Assembly (NCBI RefSeq): GCF_019264485.1
Contig: NZ_JAHVAA010000014.1
Span: 620,001 to 684,000 of the forward strand
DNA from: Sediminibacterium sp.
GTDB taxonomy: Bacteria; Bacteroidota; Bacteroidia; Chitinophagales; Chitinophagaceae
Direction of reading: 5' to 3'
Length of the DNA: 64,000 nucleotides
Part shown: positions 42,199 to 52,651 of the stretch, in pieces
Position numbering within the stretch: position 1 is the stretch's first letter
Layout: every line of letters starts with the position of its first letter
The notes under the pieces: model-generated
What the model was told of the DNA's origin: nothing
Databases searched by the model: none
Seen by the model: the letters and a program-made list of their open reading frames with translations, nothing else
Program-made: the position numbers and the translations under genes

Positions 42199-44955
42199 TT
42201 ATTCCGGTTCAAAGCCCAACATAAAGGTAAACCTTGCTGCATCTTTCATGGAACCGTTTGGTGAAAACCTATCCAATCCTATGCCATAATCAAATCCGAG
42301 CAGTCCAAACATAGGCAGGAAGAAGCGCATACCCAGTCCAACAGACCTCCGGAGCTTAAATGGATTATAATCTTTGATATTAAACCAACCGTTTGCAGCC
42401 TCATAGAATGCAAGCCCATAGATGGTACTGCTCGGATTCAGACTCAGGGGGTACCTGAGCTCCATGGTGTATTTGTTAAAAATTGTAAAATATTGTCTGG
42501 CAGTCTGCTGATCGGGGTTCACTTTGGGGTTTGAGTTATCATAAACAGGATAACCACGGTGTGCAATGATATCGTAACCCAGTAAAGCAAACTGGTTACT
42601 CAAGCCCGCATCACCTACCTGGAAACGCTCAAAAGGAGAAATCTGCAGTTTCTTATTGAACTTACCCAGGAAACCAAATTTGGCAGAGGCGCGCAGTACA
42701 AATTGTTTGTTCCTGTCTTCACCATGTGGTCTTCCCAACGGTACAAACCATTCGCCATTAAAGCGCCATTTATGATATTCTACCCAACGATAAGGATTGG
42801 CTGCAGTAGTAATATTCGGGTTGATGAGTGAATAAGGTGGAGTTACCGCCAGACTCAGCATAAAGTTTGAACCCGAACGCGGAAACAATGGCTGATCTAC
42901 CGATGAACGCTGTAATGCTATCCTGAAATTGAAGTTGTGTACATTACCATTATCAAAGCCAGGCAGGTTAATTGGATCGATGGCATAATTGCTCAGTTTA
43001 TACCGGGTAAAGTTTAAACCCATCGACAAAGAGAAAAAGTCATCAGGCCATTTCAATTGTTTGGCCAGGCTGATGGTTGCTCCGGTTGTAGATATAAAAC
43101 TGGTATTTGCATAATTCGGATCAAAGAGACCGGTTCTTGGATCAAATGTTTGTCCGAAACGGGTATTATAAATACTGAAAGTAAGTGCATTTCTTTTCTT
43201 GCCACCTAACCAGGGTTCGGTAAAAGAGAAGTTATAAGAGCGGAATGCTTTACCATTGCTCTGTACACGCAAACTCAGTTTTTGTCCATCACCCATTGGC
43301 AATGGATCCCAGGCCGATTTCTTCCAGATATTTCTGATGGAGAAATTGTTGAACGATACACCCAGTGTTCCCGTTAAACCAATTACACCGCCCCAGCCTG
43401 CACTCAGTTCTAACTGATCGCTCGACTTTTCTTCCACGCTGTAATTAATATCCACGGTTCCGTCTTCGGGATTGGGGATGGGGTTAATACCAATTTTTTC
43501 CTGGTTGAAATAATTCAACTGCGCAATCTCACGCTGTGAGCGGATTAAATCACTCCGGCTGAATTTTTCACCCGGTATGGTTCTCAGTTCCCGACGAATT
43601 ACGTGTTCCTTGGTTCTGTCGTTACCACTGATGCGGATATTTTTAATAGTAGCCTGCGGGCCTTCAATGATTCTGATTTCAAAATCGATGGTATCATTGT
43701 ACACGGCTGTTTCTACAGGATCGGTACGGAAAAACAGGTAACCATCATCCTGGTAAATACCACTGATATCGCCCCCTTCAGGTGAAGCTGATTTTCCGAG
43801 TTTTTTATTGAGTACATCAAGGTTATAGATATCACCTTTTCTGATACCCATGATTGCTGTAAGAACTGAATCGGAATACTTGGTATTACCTCTCCAGGTG
43901 ATGTTACCAAAGTAATAACGACGTCCTTCATTTACTTTCAGGTCGATATTCAGGTTGCCGGCTTTATTAAAATACACGGTATCTTTTTCAATCACCGCGT
44001 CACGATAACCAAGTGAGTTATAATAAGACAACAGACTCTCTTTGTCTTCACTGAATTTTATCTGATCGAATTTGGCAGATGACAATTTAAAACGTGCGTA
44101 TGGATCAAGCACTTTTTTGGTCTTGCTGAGTGTAAGAAACCCTTTCTCCTTCCAGTATTGTTCAAAATCGTAACGCTGTACTGTTACAATCTGGCCGCTG
44201 TCGAAAGACGGGTTAAGTGTAAATCTCGACTTCTCTTTGGTGCCTTTGAATTGTTTTTTCAGCTTGGCAGCTTCCACCGTATTGCCACCAAAGTTTATAT
44301 TATTGATCTTTACTTTAGTGCCTTTATTCACCACAAATTCGAGGATCAGTGTATTGTCGAAAGTAGTATCAGGTCTTTCATCAATTCTTACAGTAGCGTT
44401 CTGGTATCCTTTTTCGCCGTAGAATTTCTTGATGGCTTCAATCGCAGAAATTTTCATATTCTCCGTAATCACACGGTTACGTACCAGACCCGATTTACCG
44501 GTGAGGTCTTCCGATTCACCCTTACGCACACCTCTGAAAAGAAAATTAGATAATCGTGGCCTTTCGGTTACGGCTATTTCAATTTCAATTTCTTTATCTA
44601 CCAGTTTGGTGATATAGATCTCTACATCGCTGAAATATTTCTGGTCCCATAATTTAGTAATGGCTTTCGAAAAAGCATCACCACCCGGAATACCAATTTC
44701 ATCTCCTACATTAATATTGGCAATAGATATCAAGAGATTCTCATCAAAGAATTTATTTCCCGTTACCCTAATAGCTGCTACTTTATATTTTTTGGGTGTT
44801 CGCTGATTGAAAATATTCAGCAGCTCTGCATCTACGGAAGTGATGACCGTATCTTTTTTTGCTTCCTGTGCATAAGCAAAATTGCCTGCCAGAGATGATA
44901 CTAACACCAACACTAAAAATTTGTACACTTTCTGCATCCGGATTCTGTTTTTCAT
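42199..44955 (-). CDS. bamA: Outer membrane assembly factor BamA
   Basis: 918 aa from the ATG at 44955 (a TTG one codon earlier is possible). Signal peptide ends near YAQE. POTRA domains occupy roughly residues 50-450 (KVAAIRVTGNKFFDENLL, GQATIKN-like ATIKNIRISGNDRTKEHVI), followed by the Omp85 barrel with RVQSNGKAFRSYNFSF and the C-terminal LLGFDYGIGLDRFSP. It folds and inserts outer membrane proteins. It follows uppS after 134 nt and heads the ompH genes. Confidence 0.96.
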   Translation of the reverse strand: MKNRIRMQKVYKFLVLVLVSSLAGNFAYAQEAKKDTVITSVDAELLNIFNQRTPKKYKVAAIRVTGNKFFDENLLISIANINVGDEIGIPGGDAFSKAITKLWDQKYFSDVEIYITKLVDKEIEIEIAVTERPRLSNFLFRGVRKGESEDLTGKSGLVRNRVITENMKISAIEAIKKFYGEKGYQNATVRIDERPDTTFDNTLILEFVVNKGTKVKINNINFGGNTVEAAKLKKQFKGTKEKSRFTLNPSFDSGQIVTVQRYDFEQYWKEKGFLTLSKTKKVLDPYARFKLSSAKFDQIKFSEDKESLLSYYNSLGYRDAVIEKDTVYFNKAGNLNIDLKVNEGRRYYFGNITWRGNTKYSDSVLTAIMGIRKGDIYNLDVLNKKLGKSASPEGGDISGIYQDDGYLFFRTDPVETAVYNDTIDFEIRIIEGPQATIKNIRISGNDRTKEHVIRRELRTIPGEKFSRSDLIRSQREIAQLNYFNQEKIGINPIPNPEDGTVDINYSVEEKSSDQLELSAGWGGVIGLTGTLGVSFNNFSIRNIWKKSAWDPLPMGDGQKLSLRVQSNGKAFRSYNFSFTEPWLGGKKRNALTFSIYNTRFGQTFDPRTGLFDPNYANTSFISTTGATISLAKQLKWPDDFFSLSMGLNFTRYKLSNYAIDPINLPGFDNGNVHNFNFRIALQRSSVDQPLFPRSGSNFMLSLAVTPPYSLINPNITTAANPYRWVEYHKWRFNGEWFVPLGRPHGEDRNKQFVLRASAKFGFLGKFNKKLQISPFERFQVGDAGLSNQFALLGYDIIAHRGYPVYDNSNPKVNPDQQTARQYFTIFNKYTMELRYPLSLNPSSTIYGLAFYEAANGWFNIKDYNPFKLRRSVGLGMRFFLPMFGLLGFDYGIGLDRFSPNGSMKDAARFTFMLGFEPE

Positions 44956-45089
44956 CAACTGGCTGGTCTCTTATTCAGCAGTCTCTGCAATGGTTTTGGG
45001 TTATCTAAGCGGGGCAAATTAACGGGAATTATTAAAAGTCTTTGTTAAATCAACCACCTTATTTTACTATTGGAAAGGATTTAAGACTT

Positions 45090-45857
45090 TTATGAGGCCA
45101 ATGTGGTTTCATTCTGTATCTGGTGGCCTGTTTTTCCAAACCTGCGCTCCCTCATCTGAAAGTCGAGAATAGCTTCGTATAAATGATCCTTTCTGAAATC
45201 GGGCCAGCGGGTATTGGTAAAATATAATTCTGCATACGCCAGCTGGTATAAAAGAAAATTACTGATCCTGTATTCACCGCTGGTACGTATCATGAGTTCC
45301 GGATCGGGAAACTGGCTGGTAGACAGGTATTGCTGCAACGTATCCTGGTTAATGGTTTCAGGGTCAACTTTTCCTGCTTTTACATCCAGTCCAATCTGTT
45401 TTACCGCATTCATCAGTTCCCAGCGGCTGCTATAACTCAATGCCATCACAAGGTTCAGGCCTGTATTAGCTGCTGTCATTTCAAGTGCTTCATTCAACTC
45501 TTTGCGGGCAAATTCGGGTAACATCTGCATATCGCCAATCACATGTAAACGTATATTGTTCTTATTGAGTGTTGGCACTTCTTTGCGGATGGTATCTACC
45601 AACAGGGCCATTAAACCTTCTACTTCCTGTACCGGGCGATCCCAGTTTTCGGTGCTGAATGCATACAGTGTGAGATAACCAATACCCAATTCGGCACAGC
45701 CTTCTACAATATTTCGTACACTCTCCACACCATGAAAATGGCCATATAATCTTTCCTGCCCCTTTTCTTCTGCCCAACGTCCATTACCATCCATAATGAT
45801 GGCAATATGTTTAGGCAGACGATCTTTATCGATTTGTGCAATGAGTGATGACTCCAT
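45090..45857 (-). CDS. uppS: Isoprenyl transferase (undecaprenyl diphosphate synthase)
   Basis: 255 aa. HIAIIMDGNGRWAEEKGQER carries the catalytic Asp and the Pyrophosphate-binding Arg; LTLYAFSTENW, SRWELMNAVKQ and PDPELMIRTSGEYRISNFLL are the other conserved blocks, and YFTNTRWPDF the C-terminal one. It condenses isopentenyl diphosphate to the undecaprenyl carrier used for peptidoglycan and LPS. It sits between DUF6089 and bamA, a conserved Bacteroidota order. Confidence 0.97.
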   Translation of the reverse strand: MESSLIAQIDKDRLPKHIAIIMDGNGRWAEEKGQERLYGHFHGVESVRNIVEGCAELGIGYLTLYAFSTENWDRPVQEVEGLMALLVDTIRKEVPTLNKNNIRLHVIGDMQMLPEFARKELNEALEMTAANTGLNLVMALSYSSRWELMNAVKQIGLDVKAGKVDPETINQDTLQQYLSTSQFPDPELMIRTSGEYRISNFLLYQLAYAELYFTNTRWPDFRKDHLYEAILDFQMRERRFGKTGHQIQNETTLAS

Positions 45858-45965
45858 GGTCGTTCCCTACGGTATTAAGGCTGCGAAATTAACAAAATCA
45901 ATGGGTTAGAGGGATTTAATTGACAGAAATATAGCCCCAAAGCCCTTTTTCAGCCTAAAATTAGC

Positions 45966-46820
45966 TTAACGGGTACTAACTGTGGGGCATTTATAAGATT
46001 GGAGACTAAACGACACCCCTACTTTAAAAGTGGCGAAAGCGTCTTTTTGTGGGCTATTACCCCGCTGACGCCCCTTGATACCGATGGAAGCCCCGGTTTC
46101 ATAACTTCTGTCCTGCAACAGGAAGGCCGGTGAAGGTGAGCCATCGGGTAAAGGAGGAAAAGCATCGGGTGCATATAAACCGCTTACATCGTCGAGGTAG
46201 TCGGTATTGGTAAAACGGTAGGTAAGCTCTCCAAACAGGTTCATCTGTTCGTTAAGGGCATACTTAAAGCCTACTGTAAAGGGTATACTGATGGCAATAG
46301 GATTATAAGGTTTGAGATCGGGGTACAAAGAACTTCCCTGACCTTCTGTACCCAATGGGCGCAGTTGTATCTTTTCGCCATTCAGGTAAGCATAGGGATC
46401 ATGAGAAAACACACCCACACCAATGCCTACATATGGCGTGTAATGGTAACCTTTGAATCCGGGTTGAAAACGAAAAAAATTGAAATCACCAGCCACAGAC
46501 AGCTCCCACACGTTACTGTTAAAACTCAGGTTACGTCTGCGTTGTGCGGCATTATCGCTGTAGATATCTGAATAACCCAGCATGGCATAATCGGCCGACA
46601 CACGCACACCGATATAATTACTGATCTGTTTACGGAAAAACAAGCCGGCAGCAATTTTGGGACGGTTTACCTTTATATTCGGATTCAGGTCACCAAAATA
46701 ATGAGCGGCACCAACGGATACACCTACTTCACCCTGGTGAACAAAGCTCTCCATCAGTTGTGCGTTTGCTTCTTGCAAACCCAGGAATAATGCTGCGGTA
46801 ACGATTGCTTTTTTAAACAT
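45966..46820 (-). CDS. DUF6089 family outer membrane protein
   Basis: 284 aa. Signal peptide MFKKAIVTAALFLGLQEANA, then a small barrel: GEVGVSVGAAHYFGDLNPN, RPKIAAGLFFRKQISNYIGVR and IGVGVFSHDPYAYLNG match DUF6089, Bacteroidota outer membrane proteins of unknown function that usually precede uppS/bamA. Placement suggests an envelope role, but there is no direct evidence. It is followed by uppS after 108 nt. Confidence 0.88.
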   Translation of the reverse strand: MFKKAIVTAALFLGLQEANAQLMESFVHQGEVGVSVGAAHYFGDLNPNIKVNRPKIAAGLFFRKQISNYIGVRVSADYAMLGYSDIYSDNAAQRRRNLSFNSNVWELSVAGDFNFFRFQPGFKGYHYTPYVGIGVGVFSHDPYAYLNGEKIQLRPLGTEGQGSSLYPDLKPYNPIAISIPFTVGFKYALNEQMNLFGELTYRFTNTDYLDDVSGLYAPDAFPPLPDGSPSPAFLLQDRSYETGASIGIKGRQRGNSPQKDAFATFKVGVSFSLQSYKCPTVSTR

Positions 46821-47154
46821 AGAATCTATCGGGTGCTTACATCCCTGTAAAATAGCACCAAAAAATGTTACTATAAAAGTTAATTTCTCTCTATTTCAAT
46901 GAAAGATATCACTACAAACAGCCGGCCAAATCACCGTTACCAGTCAAAATCTTTAAAAATATCTTTCTTTCACAGGAACAGATAAATAAATAATGGGCAG
47001 CGTTGCCTGAATTCTATCCTATTTTGGGCTGTGAGCTATGAGCCTTGTGTGTGTCTTGGGGTTACAGACAAATTTTAGCAACTATTCTTCACCCATCAAC
47101 CCACAGCTCGTGGCTCAAGGCTCGTTGCTTTTTTAAATCTTCCCCTGACAATAA
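46821..47154. other. 334-nt intergenic region between DUF6089 and nadK
   Basis: No ORF of note and no RNA gene that I can recognise. The right part contains a weak family A-like repeat (47027-47130). The half next to the DUF6089 start is AT-rich and should hold its promoter, but I find only an imperfect box (TATTTTAC). Confidence 0.5.
47027..47130. repeat. Imperfect inverted repeat, family A-like
   Basis: Left words ggctgtgagctatgagcctt (47027-47046) and right words cacagctcgtggctcaagg (47103-47121) and following. The core gagccttg (47040-47047) pairs with 47116-47123. Spacer about 60 nt. It lies between tandem minus-strand genes. Confidence 0.6.
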
Positions 47155-48033
47155 TTAGTTTCTCTTATCCAGCCCCCAGGTAAGTTTGCTGCGCAGGGTA
47201 GAAAGAAAACTATTTTCATTGAGCCGTACCAGGTTTACGGCGAATTTTTCTCTGCGTACTGCCAGTTGTACTGTTTTATCTACTATTTCTCTTCTCGCAT
47301 CGAGGGCACAGATAAACTGGTCAGCCCTGCCTTCCACTTCAAAAGAAATAACGTTATTATCGGGTACAATAATGGGACGTACGTTCAGGTTATGCGGTGC
47401 CACCGGTGTAATTACAAAGCTCGCCGACTCCGGAAAGAGTATCGGACCATTACAACTCAGGTTATACCCGCTGGAACCCGTTGGGGTAGAAACAATCAAT
47501 CCATCGGCCCAGTAACTGTTCAGGAACTCACCATTCAGGTAAGTATGAATTTTAATCATGGGTGAGATATCCCTTTTATGAATAGCAAACTCATTCAGTG
47601 CAAAAGGTGCATCTCCAAAAAGGGGTTGATTCGAATCGAGATGAATAAGGGTTCGTTTATCTACTACAAAAGTGCGGTTGATGAGTGCATCAACGGCACT
47701 GCTCAGTTCTTCCGGACTAATACTCGCCAGAAAACCCAGCCTGCCGAAGTTGATACCAAGTATAGGAATACCGGTATCTCGTACAAGCGTTACCGCATCG
47801 AGTATGGTACCATCGCCACCGAGACTTATCAGACAGTCGATCTCACCATTCAGGTCATCGGAGCTGTAAAACGGAGTCATTTTTTCCGCCTTCTGCAAAG
47901 GAATATGCATGGTGGCGATCAAGGGCTGATAAATATATATCTGGGTTTCGTATCGTTCCAGTTCATCGAGCAATACCAGTAATGGATTGCCCATATCGGC
48001 ATCGAGTCCACGGCTATAAATAGCAATTTTCAT
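47155..48033 (-). CDS. nadK: NAD kinase
   Basis: 292 aa. LISLGGDGTILDAVTLV carries the conserved GGDG motif, followed by ILGINFGRLGFLA, PTGSSGYNLSCNGPILFP and APHNLNVRPIIVPDN in the C-terminal NAD-binding part. It phosphorylates NAD to NADP. It lies downstream of the POTRA protein gene after 80 nt on the same strand. Confidence 0.96.
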   Translation of the reverse strand: MKIAIYSRGLDADMGNPLLVLLDELERYETQIYIYQPLIATMHIPLQKAEKMTPFYSSDDLNGEIDCLISLGGDGTILDAVTLVRDTGIPILGINFGRLGFLASISPEELSSAVDALINRTFVVDKRTLIHLDSNQPLFGDAPFALNEFAIHKRDISPMIKIHTYLNGEFLNSYWADGLIVSTPTGSSGYNLSCNGPILFPESASFVITPVAPHNLNVRPIIVPDNNVISFEVEGRADQFICALDARREIVDKTVQLAVRREKFAVNLVRLNENSFLSTLRSKLTWGLDKRN

Positions 48034-48113
48034 ATTGGTTCATTTAAACTGTGGTTTATCTCCCCTGTCATCATTCACATTTCATAACAAACCGCTTAAA
48101 CAGGATACCTGTT

Positions 48114-49544
48114 TTAAAAATCGTTCCTGCTCTGTAAATATAAGCCATTGCGGCCCAGTTGGTTAAAGCTGTATTCAATTTTAAACACAAAATCATAGAT
48201 CGAAACAATATCGAGTCCAAGTCCCCAGGTGCGTAAAAGTTTATTGTTCAGTGTGTTTGATGATATTGGATTACTGTTATAACCATAGCCCAGATCGCCA
48301 TAGGCTTTCAGGAAGAAACGGATGGGTATTTTATCATGTGTTTTACTCGGAAACGGATTACGCAGAATAAATCCGAATATTTTTTTATGTACACTCGTTT
48401 TTAAAATCCCGGCAGCCACTCCGTCTACTACATTGTATTCCAGCCCACGCATCTGGTTAAAACCATAACCAATCAGTCGCTGATTAAAATAGACATTATT
48501 AAAAGGCAGTTTTAAAATGCCCAATCCTTCCAGGTGTAAAAAACTATTTTTTGAAATAGGTTTTGCATATACGGCTCTGGCACTGGTAAGCCAGAGGTTG
48601 GTGTTTTTGGTAGTGCCCCTTTTATACAAACTTGCTTCTAACTGAAACCCTTTGGTTGGATATGGTATATAATCAACATTATAATATTTATACTGGTAAT
48701 TAAAGTCTACATACTGAAACCTTGTTACCCCACCCGGAAAATAAAGCGGATTAAGTTTTAGAATGGTATCGGCTACCTCTTCATTGTTATAGGCCACCCT
48801 GAAATAATGCCTGTTTCGAACATCGGGGCGATAAGAATAGGTAAGATCTACGCGGGTAAATTTTCTTACGATATAATCCTGCCGGCTAAACAACTGTTTA
48901 TTATTGCCGGTAGCATAATTCAGTTCTTTTTGTGTAGCGCGGATAACACCTACATTTAAGCCCTGTTTTAATTTTCTGTCTATAAAAGGTCTGTCGTACC
49001 TGACAGTAAACTGCTGCGTATATCCATTAATAAACCAGATATCGAGGTTGTCGTTTCGTCCACTCACATTATTCTGAATAAACTTCAGTCCATAGTTTAC
49101 CCGTTCAAGACTTCTTTTCTGCTCCACCCACCACTGGTTAAAATTACGGTCTACCAGTCTGAAATAAGGCAGGGGGAAAAAATACCATCGTTCTTTTACA
49201 TCTATATTAATCAGTACTACATTCCCTTTTTTGGCAGCCACATATACATTTACATCTACAAAGAGTAGCGTATTCATTACCTGTTGTTTGGCCAGTTCCA
49301 ATAATTTATCCAGATTGCCCGCTGGTATGCGGTCTCCTTTTTTAAAAGGCGTTTCGCGGAGAATAATGTATTCTTTGGTTTTTTTATTGCCATTCACTTT
49401 CACTTCACCAATCAGTTGAAAGATACTTTTTGAGGCAACCAGTTCCGAGAGGCTTCTTCCGGTTATGAGAGAATCCTGATCCTGTGCCAATAGTGAACCG
49501 GTCAGTAATATCCAGCAAAAAAAGAAAAATAGCCTCATGCGCAT
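48114..49544 (-). CDS. POTRA-containing BamA/TamA-like outer membrane protein
   Basis: 476 aa. Signal peptide MRMRLFFFFCWILLTGSLLA, one clear POTRA-type segment (FQLIGEVKVNGNKKTKEYII and ILRETPFKKGDRIPAGNL) and a barrel of many aromatic strands ending in a Phe (RNDF), a typical outer membrane C-terminus. About half the length of BamA, with fewer POTRA domains, so an Omp85-type paralogue rather than BamA. Export of a specific substrate is possible. Upstream of nadK on the same strand. Confidence 0.82.
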   Translation of the reverse strand: MRMRLFFFFCWILLTGSLLAQDQDSLITGRSLSELVASKSIFQLIGEVKVNGNKKTKEYIILRETPFKKGDRIPAGNLDKLLELAKQQVMNTLLFVDVNVYVAAKKGNVVLINIDVKERWYFFPLPYFRLVDRNFNQWWVEQKRSLERVNYGLKFIQNNVSGRNDNLDIWFINGYTQQFTVRYDRPFIDRKLKQGLNVGVIRATQKELNYATGNNKQLFSRQDYIVRKFTRVDLTYSYRPDVRNRHYFRVAYNNEEVADTILKLNPLYFPGGVTRFQYVDFNYQYKYYNVDYIPYPTKGFQLEASLYKRGTTKNTNLWLTSARAVYAKPISKNSFLHLEGLGILKLPFNNVYFNQRLIGYGFNQMRGLEYNVVDGVAAGILKTSVHKKIFGFILRNPFPSKTHDKIPIRFFLKAYGDLGYGYNSNPISSNTLNNKLLRTWGLGLDIVSIYDFVFKIEYSFNQLGRNGLYLQSRNDF

Positions 49545-49628
49545 CCCCGGTTATTTCGATCAGAATTTGTAAAAATAGGGGAATCGCTTCTGAATTGTGC
49601 CCGGGTTGCTTTGTTTAACAGCCTTCTG

Positions 49629-50909
49629 CTACACAAAAGGTTGATCAATTGCTGGAGCCGGCTGTGAAAACCATTTGGGTCCGCTTTCTGTCATGTATAC
49701 ACAGTCTTCATGCCTCACACCAAATTCACCAACAATCGAAATATTAGGTTCAATACTAAAACACATACCTGCCTGCAAGCGTAACTTGTTTCCTTTTACC
49801 ATATTACCCCACTCATGGCCATCCATACCAATACCATGGCCTGTGCGGTGTGGCAAACCGGGCAACTGGTAGCCGGGGCCGAAACCGGCATCAGTAATTA
49901 CTTTACGCGCTGCCGCATCAACATTTTCACAAGCTGTTCCAATCTGTGCGGCTTTATAACCTGCGGTTTGTGCCGCTTTTTCCAGGTTCCATATTTCCTG
50001 CTGGCGTGCAGTGGGTGCAGCACCAAATACAATGGTGCGACTGATATCGGATGAATACCCCTCTACCCTGCAACCGCAGTCCATCAACACAATATCTCCT
50101 TTCTTAAGTTGCTGCGGCTGGGTACTTCCGTGCGGAAATGCCGATGCTTCTGCAAAATTTACCATGGCAAAATCGCTGCTGCCACCAAACCTGTTCTGAG
50201 CCGTTGTAACAATATCAGAAAATTCTTTGGGCGACATCCCTTCGTGTAAACTGCTGATACCAATTTTCATCGCGGCTATGGTAATATCTGTTGCTTTCTG
50301 CATTAATGCAATTTCTGCGGGCGATTTAATGAGTCTGCAGGGAATAGTAACAGGATCGCCACTTACAAAACTGAATTGTGGTGCCAGTTTACGTACGCCA
50401 TCCATGATAAAAAAGCGGATCGATTCTTCCACCGCCAATGCCCCTCCTGTAATACCCACAGCCTGCAGGGATTGAACGATTAACTGGTATGGACTTTCAT
50501 CTTCCTGCCATGCATATACCTGTTTACCAATTTTTATCAGTTCGCGTAAACGGTTTTCTTCAAAACCGGGGCATATATAAAATACTTCGCCTGCCGCAGG
50601 AATAACAGCTACCATGGTTCTTTCGCTTCTGCCCCAGCGGATACCGGTATAATACACCATGGCGGTTCCTGCATCGAGTATCAACGCCTTCATATTGTTT
50701 TCAGTGAGCAACTGTTGCGCTTTTTTAATCCTGGCCCCTCGTTCTTCCGATGTAATAGGCTGAATATCTTTTGTCATAGGTTGCAGCGCTGCCAATATGT
50801 TAGCAGGATCCTTACTGTCTGACGCTTTTGTTGAACAGGCATTTAGCCCAATGACTGCGCCGGTACCGGCAGTTACTACAGACAGGTTGATAAAAGCTCT
50901 TCTTTTCAT
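49629..50909 (-). CDS. Exported M24 family (Xaa-Pro-type) metallopeptidase
   Basis: 426 aa. The N-terminus MKRRAFINLSVVTAGTGAVI ends in a lipobox LNAC near residue 25, so it is probably Tat-exported and lipid-anchored. The creatinase N-domain is followed by the M24 pita-bread fold with metal ligands in VLMDCGCRVEGYSSDISRT, GHGIGMDGHEW and CFSIEPNI. It would cut X-Pro dipeptides or act as a related hydrolase; no specific substrate is suggested by context. Encoded by itself. Confidence 0.92.
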   Translation of the reverse strand: MKRRAFINLSVVTAGTGAVIGLNACSTKASDSKDPANILAALQPMTKDIQPITSEERGARIKKAQQLLTENNMKALILDAGTAMVYYTGIRWGRSERTMVAVIPAAGEVFYICPGFEENRLRELIKIGKQVYAWQEDESPYQLIVQSLQAVGITGGALAVEESIRFFIMDGVRKLAPQFSFVSGDPVTIPCRLIKSPAEIALMQKATDITIAAMKIGISSLHEGMSPKEFSDIVTTAQNRFGGSSDFAMVNFAEASAFPHGSTQPQQLKKGDIVLMDCGCRVEGYSSDISRTIVFGAAPTARQQEIWNLEKAAQTAGYKAAQIGTACENVDAAARKVITDAGFGPGYQLPGLPHRTGHGIGMDGHEWGNMVKGNKLRLQAGMCFSIEPNISIVGEFGVRHEDCVYMTESGPKWFSQPAPAIDQPFV

Positions 50910-51022
50910 AATAGTGTATTAGGAAAAATCAAGTTAGCAGAAGAGCAGTAATACTGTGCCCAGAATATTGATCGAAGGTTCTTATATCTTATCCAAAAAA
51001 GGGCAGGAATACTTACTGCCTC

Positions 51023-51682
51023 TTACATATTCAGGTAGGCCAGTAAATGGTTATAGTTTTCTTTTAATTCATTGGCATACTGTTCTTCACCAAAATAATA
51101 CCGTACCACATAATCGTAGCGCTGGAAAGTGGCCACAATATCTGATACTTCAATTTTATTGATCTTGATGGTTACAATTACCAGCCCTGTATCGCTCTCA
51201 GGGTAAGTATTAAGCTGCGTTATATAAGCATCATTGGTTTCTACCAGGCGGCTGATTTCACCAAAAGAAAAATGTCGTTTATCTGTTTCAAGTACAATTA
51301 CACCGCCTTTTTCATTGTTTCCCAGAAAATGCGACACATGGGTAAATAAAGATTTAGCAGGAATAATGCCCTGTAATTCATGTTGCTCATTAATAACCGG
51401 CAGCATACTCAGTTCATTTTCTGCCACCTGTTTAACAGCTGCCAGAAAATGTTCTTCGCCTTTTACAAAAAGTTTTTTAAGTGATTGTTCGAGCGATGCC
51501 AGTAATCCATCTTCGTCTGCATCAAGCAGGTCGGCTTTTTCAATAATACCGGCAAATTTTTCTTCACTCAGTACGGGCAGGTGCAGCAAATCGTAGTCTT
51601 CCATTAACTGAAGTGCAAAAGATACCTTATCGAAAAGATTAACTGCGGGAAATCCGGTATTGATTAACTGCGATGCGAGCAT
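51023..51682 (-). CDS. CBS-domain protein
   Basis: 219 aa. Two CBS-type segments: VSFALQLMEDYDLLHLPVLS and LSMLPVINEQHELQGIIPAK, followed by a C-terminal ACT-like part (GVIVLETDKRHFSFGEISRLV). CBS pairs bind adenine nucleotides and regulate the attached protein; here there is no catalytic domain, so a regulator or sensor. An unusually clear Shine-Dalgarno (aggagg) lies before the start, which is rare in Bacteroidota. The gene order next to nadK and the hydrolase is common in the phylum. Confidence 0.88.
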   Translation of the reverse strand: MLASQLINTGFPAVNLFDKVSFALQLMEDYDLLHLPVLSEEKFAGIIEKADLLDADEDGLLASLEQSLKKLFVKGEEHFLAAVKQVAENELSMLPVINEQHELQGIIPAKSLFTHVSHFLGNNEKGGVIVLETDKRHFSFGEISRLVETNDAYITQLNTYPESDTGLVIVTIKINKIEVSDIVATFQRYDYVVRYYFGEEQYANELKENYNHLLAYLNM

Positions 51683-51722
51683 GATAAATCCTCCTCTTAC
51701 TAAATATACGCTTCAATAGTTA

Positions 51723-52496
51723 TTAAGGTTGCGGGGCAACACTTAATTTATGCAAAAAATCATCCAGTATACGATTGAACTCTCCTGGTACTTCCATCAT
51801 AGGCGCATGACCACATTTATCTACAAAATGCAACTCACTGTTTGGAATCAGTCGATTAAATTCTTTTCCTACAAATGGTGGTGTGATGGTATCGTTATTA
51901 CCCCAGATGAGTAAAGTAGGTTGTTTAATCTGGTTCAGTTCTTCTCCCAGGTTATTACGGATGGCGCTTTTAGCCAGTGCAATAATTTTAATGACTTTAA
52001 TACGGTTATTGGTAATTTCAAAAACCTCATCTACCAGTTCTTTGGTAGCCGTATTGGGATCGAAAAAAGTAAGCTGTGTTTTCTTTTTAATGTACTCATA
52101 ATCGCCACGCTTGGGATAACTATCGCCCATTCCATTTTCAAACAAACCACTGCTTCCGGTCAGGATCAATGACTTGATTCTTTCAGGATGCTTCAGTATA
52201 TGCACCAATGCCACATGACCACCCAATGAATTACCCAGTAAATGAATACCGGTGTAATCACGTGCCTCAATAAATTTCTGTACGTGTTTTTCAAGTCCAC
52301 CCACAGAAGTATGAAAAATATCAAGGTCAAAAAGTGGCAACATAGGTACCACTACTTTGTATTTAGGTTTGAAATACTCTATAAGGTCCACGAAATTGCT
52401 CAGTGCCCCGAATAACCCATGCAGCAATAACAAAGGTTCTCCTTCTCCTTCTTCGATGAACTTAAATTTATCCTGGTGTTTGATCTCGTAATTCAT
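51723..52496 (-). CDS. Alpha/beta hydrolase
   Basis: 257 aa, no signal peptide. LLLLHGLFGALSNFVDLIEY carries the oxyanion-hole segment, IHLLGNSLGGHVALVHIL the nucleophile elbow (GNSLG), TLLIWGNNDTITPP the Asp region and HFVDKCGHAPMMEVPGEF the catalytic His. The substrate is unknown. It lies 40 nt upstream of the CBS gene on the same strand. Confidence 0.9.
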   Translation of the reverse strand: MNYEIKHQDKFKFIEEGEGEPLLLLHGLFGALSNFVDLIEYFKPKYKVVVPMLPLFDLDIFHTSVGGLEKHVQKFIEARDYTGIHLLGNSLGGHVALVHILKHPERIKSLILTGSSGLFENGMGDSYPKRGDYEYIKKKTQLTFFDPNTATKELVDEVFEITNNRIKVIKIIALAKSAIRNNLGEELNQIKQPTLLIWGNNDTITPPFVGKEFNRLIPNSELHFVDKCGHAPMMEVPGEFNRILDDFLHKLSVAPQP

Positions 52497-52651
52497 GGGG
52501 CTTATTTCTTATGCAAGCATTATGACCGGTACAAATAAAAGAAAAACCATTTACAAATTCAGTAACGTTTAAATCTGGCTTCAGATTGTATTCAGTCTTA
52601 GCTAAAATACTGATTTAACGGCAAAAACGAATGTTTAAATACTTACAGATA

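Noticed and set aside
44158-44553. A 131-codon open frame opposite bamA
   Set aside because: It is antisense to the POTRA part of bamA, with a Phe/Ser-rich translation and no homology that I can see.
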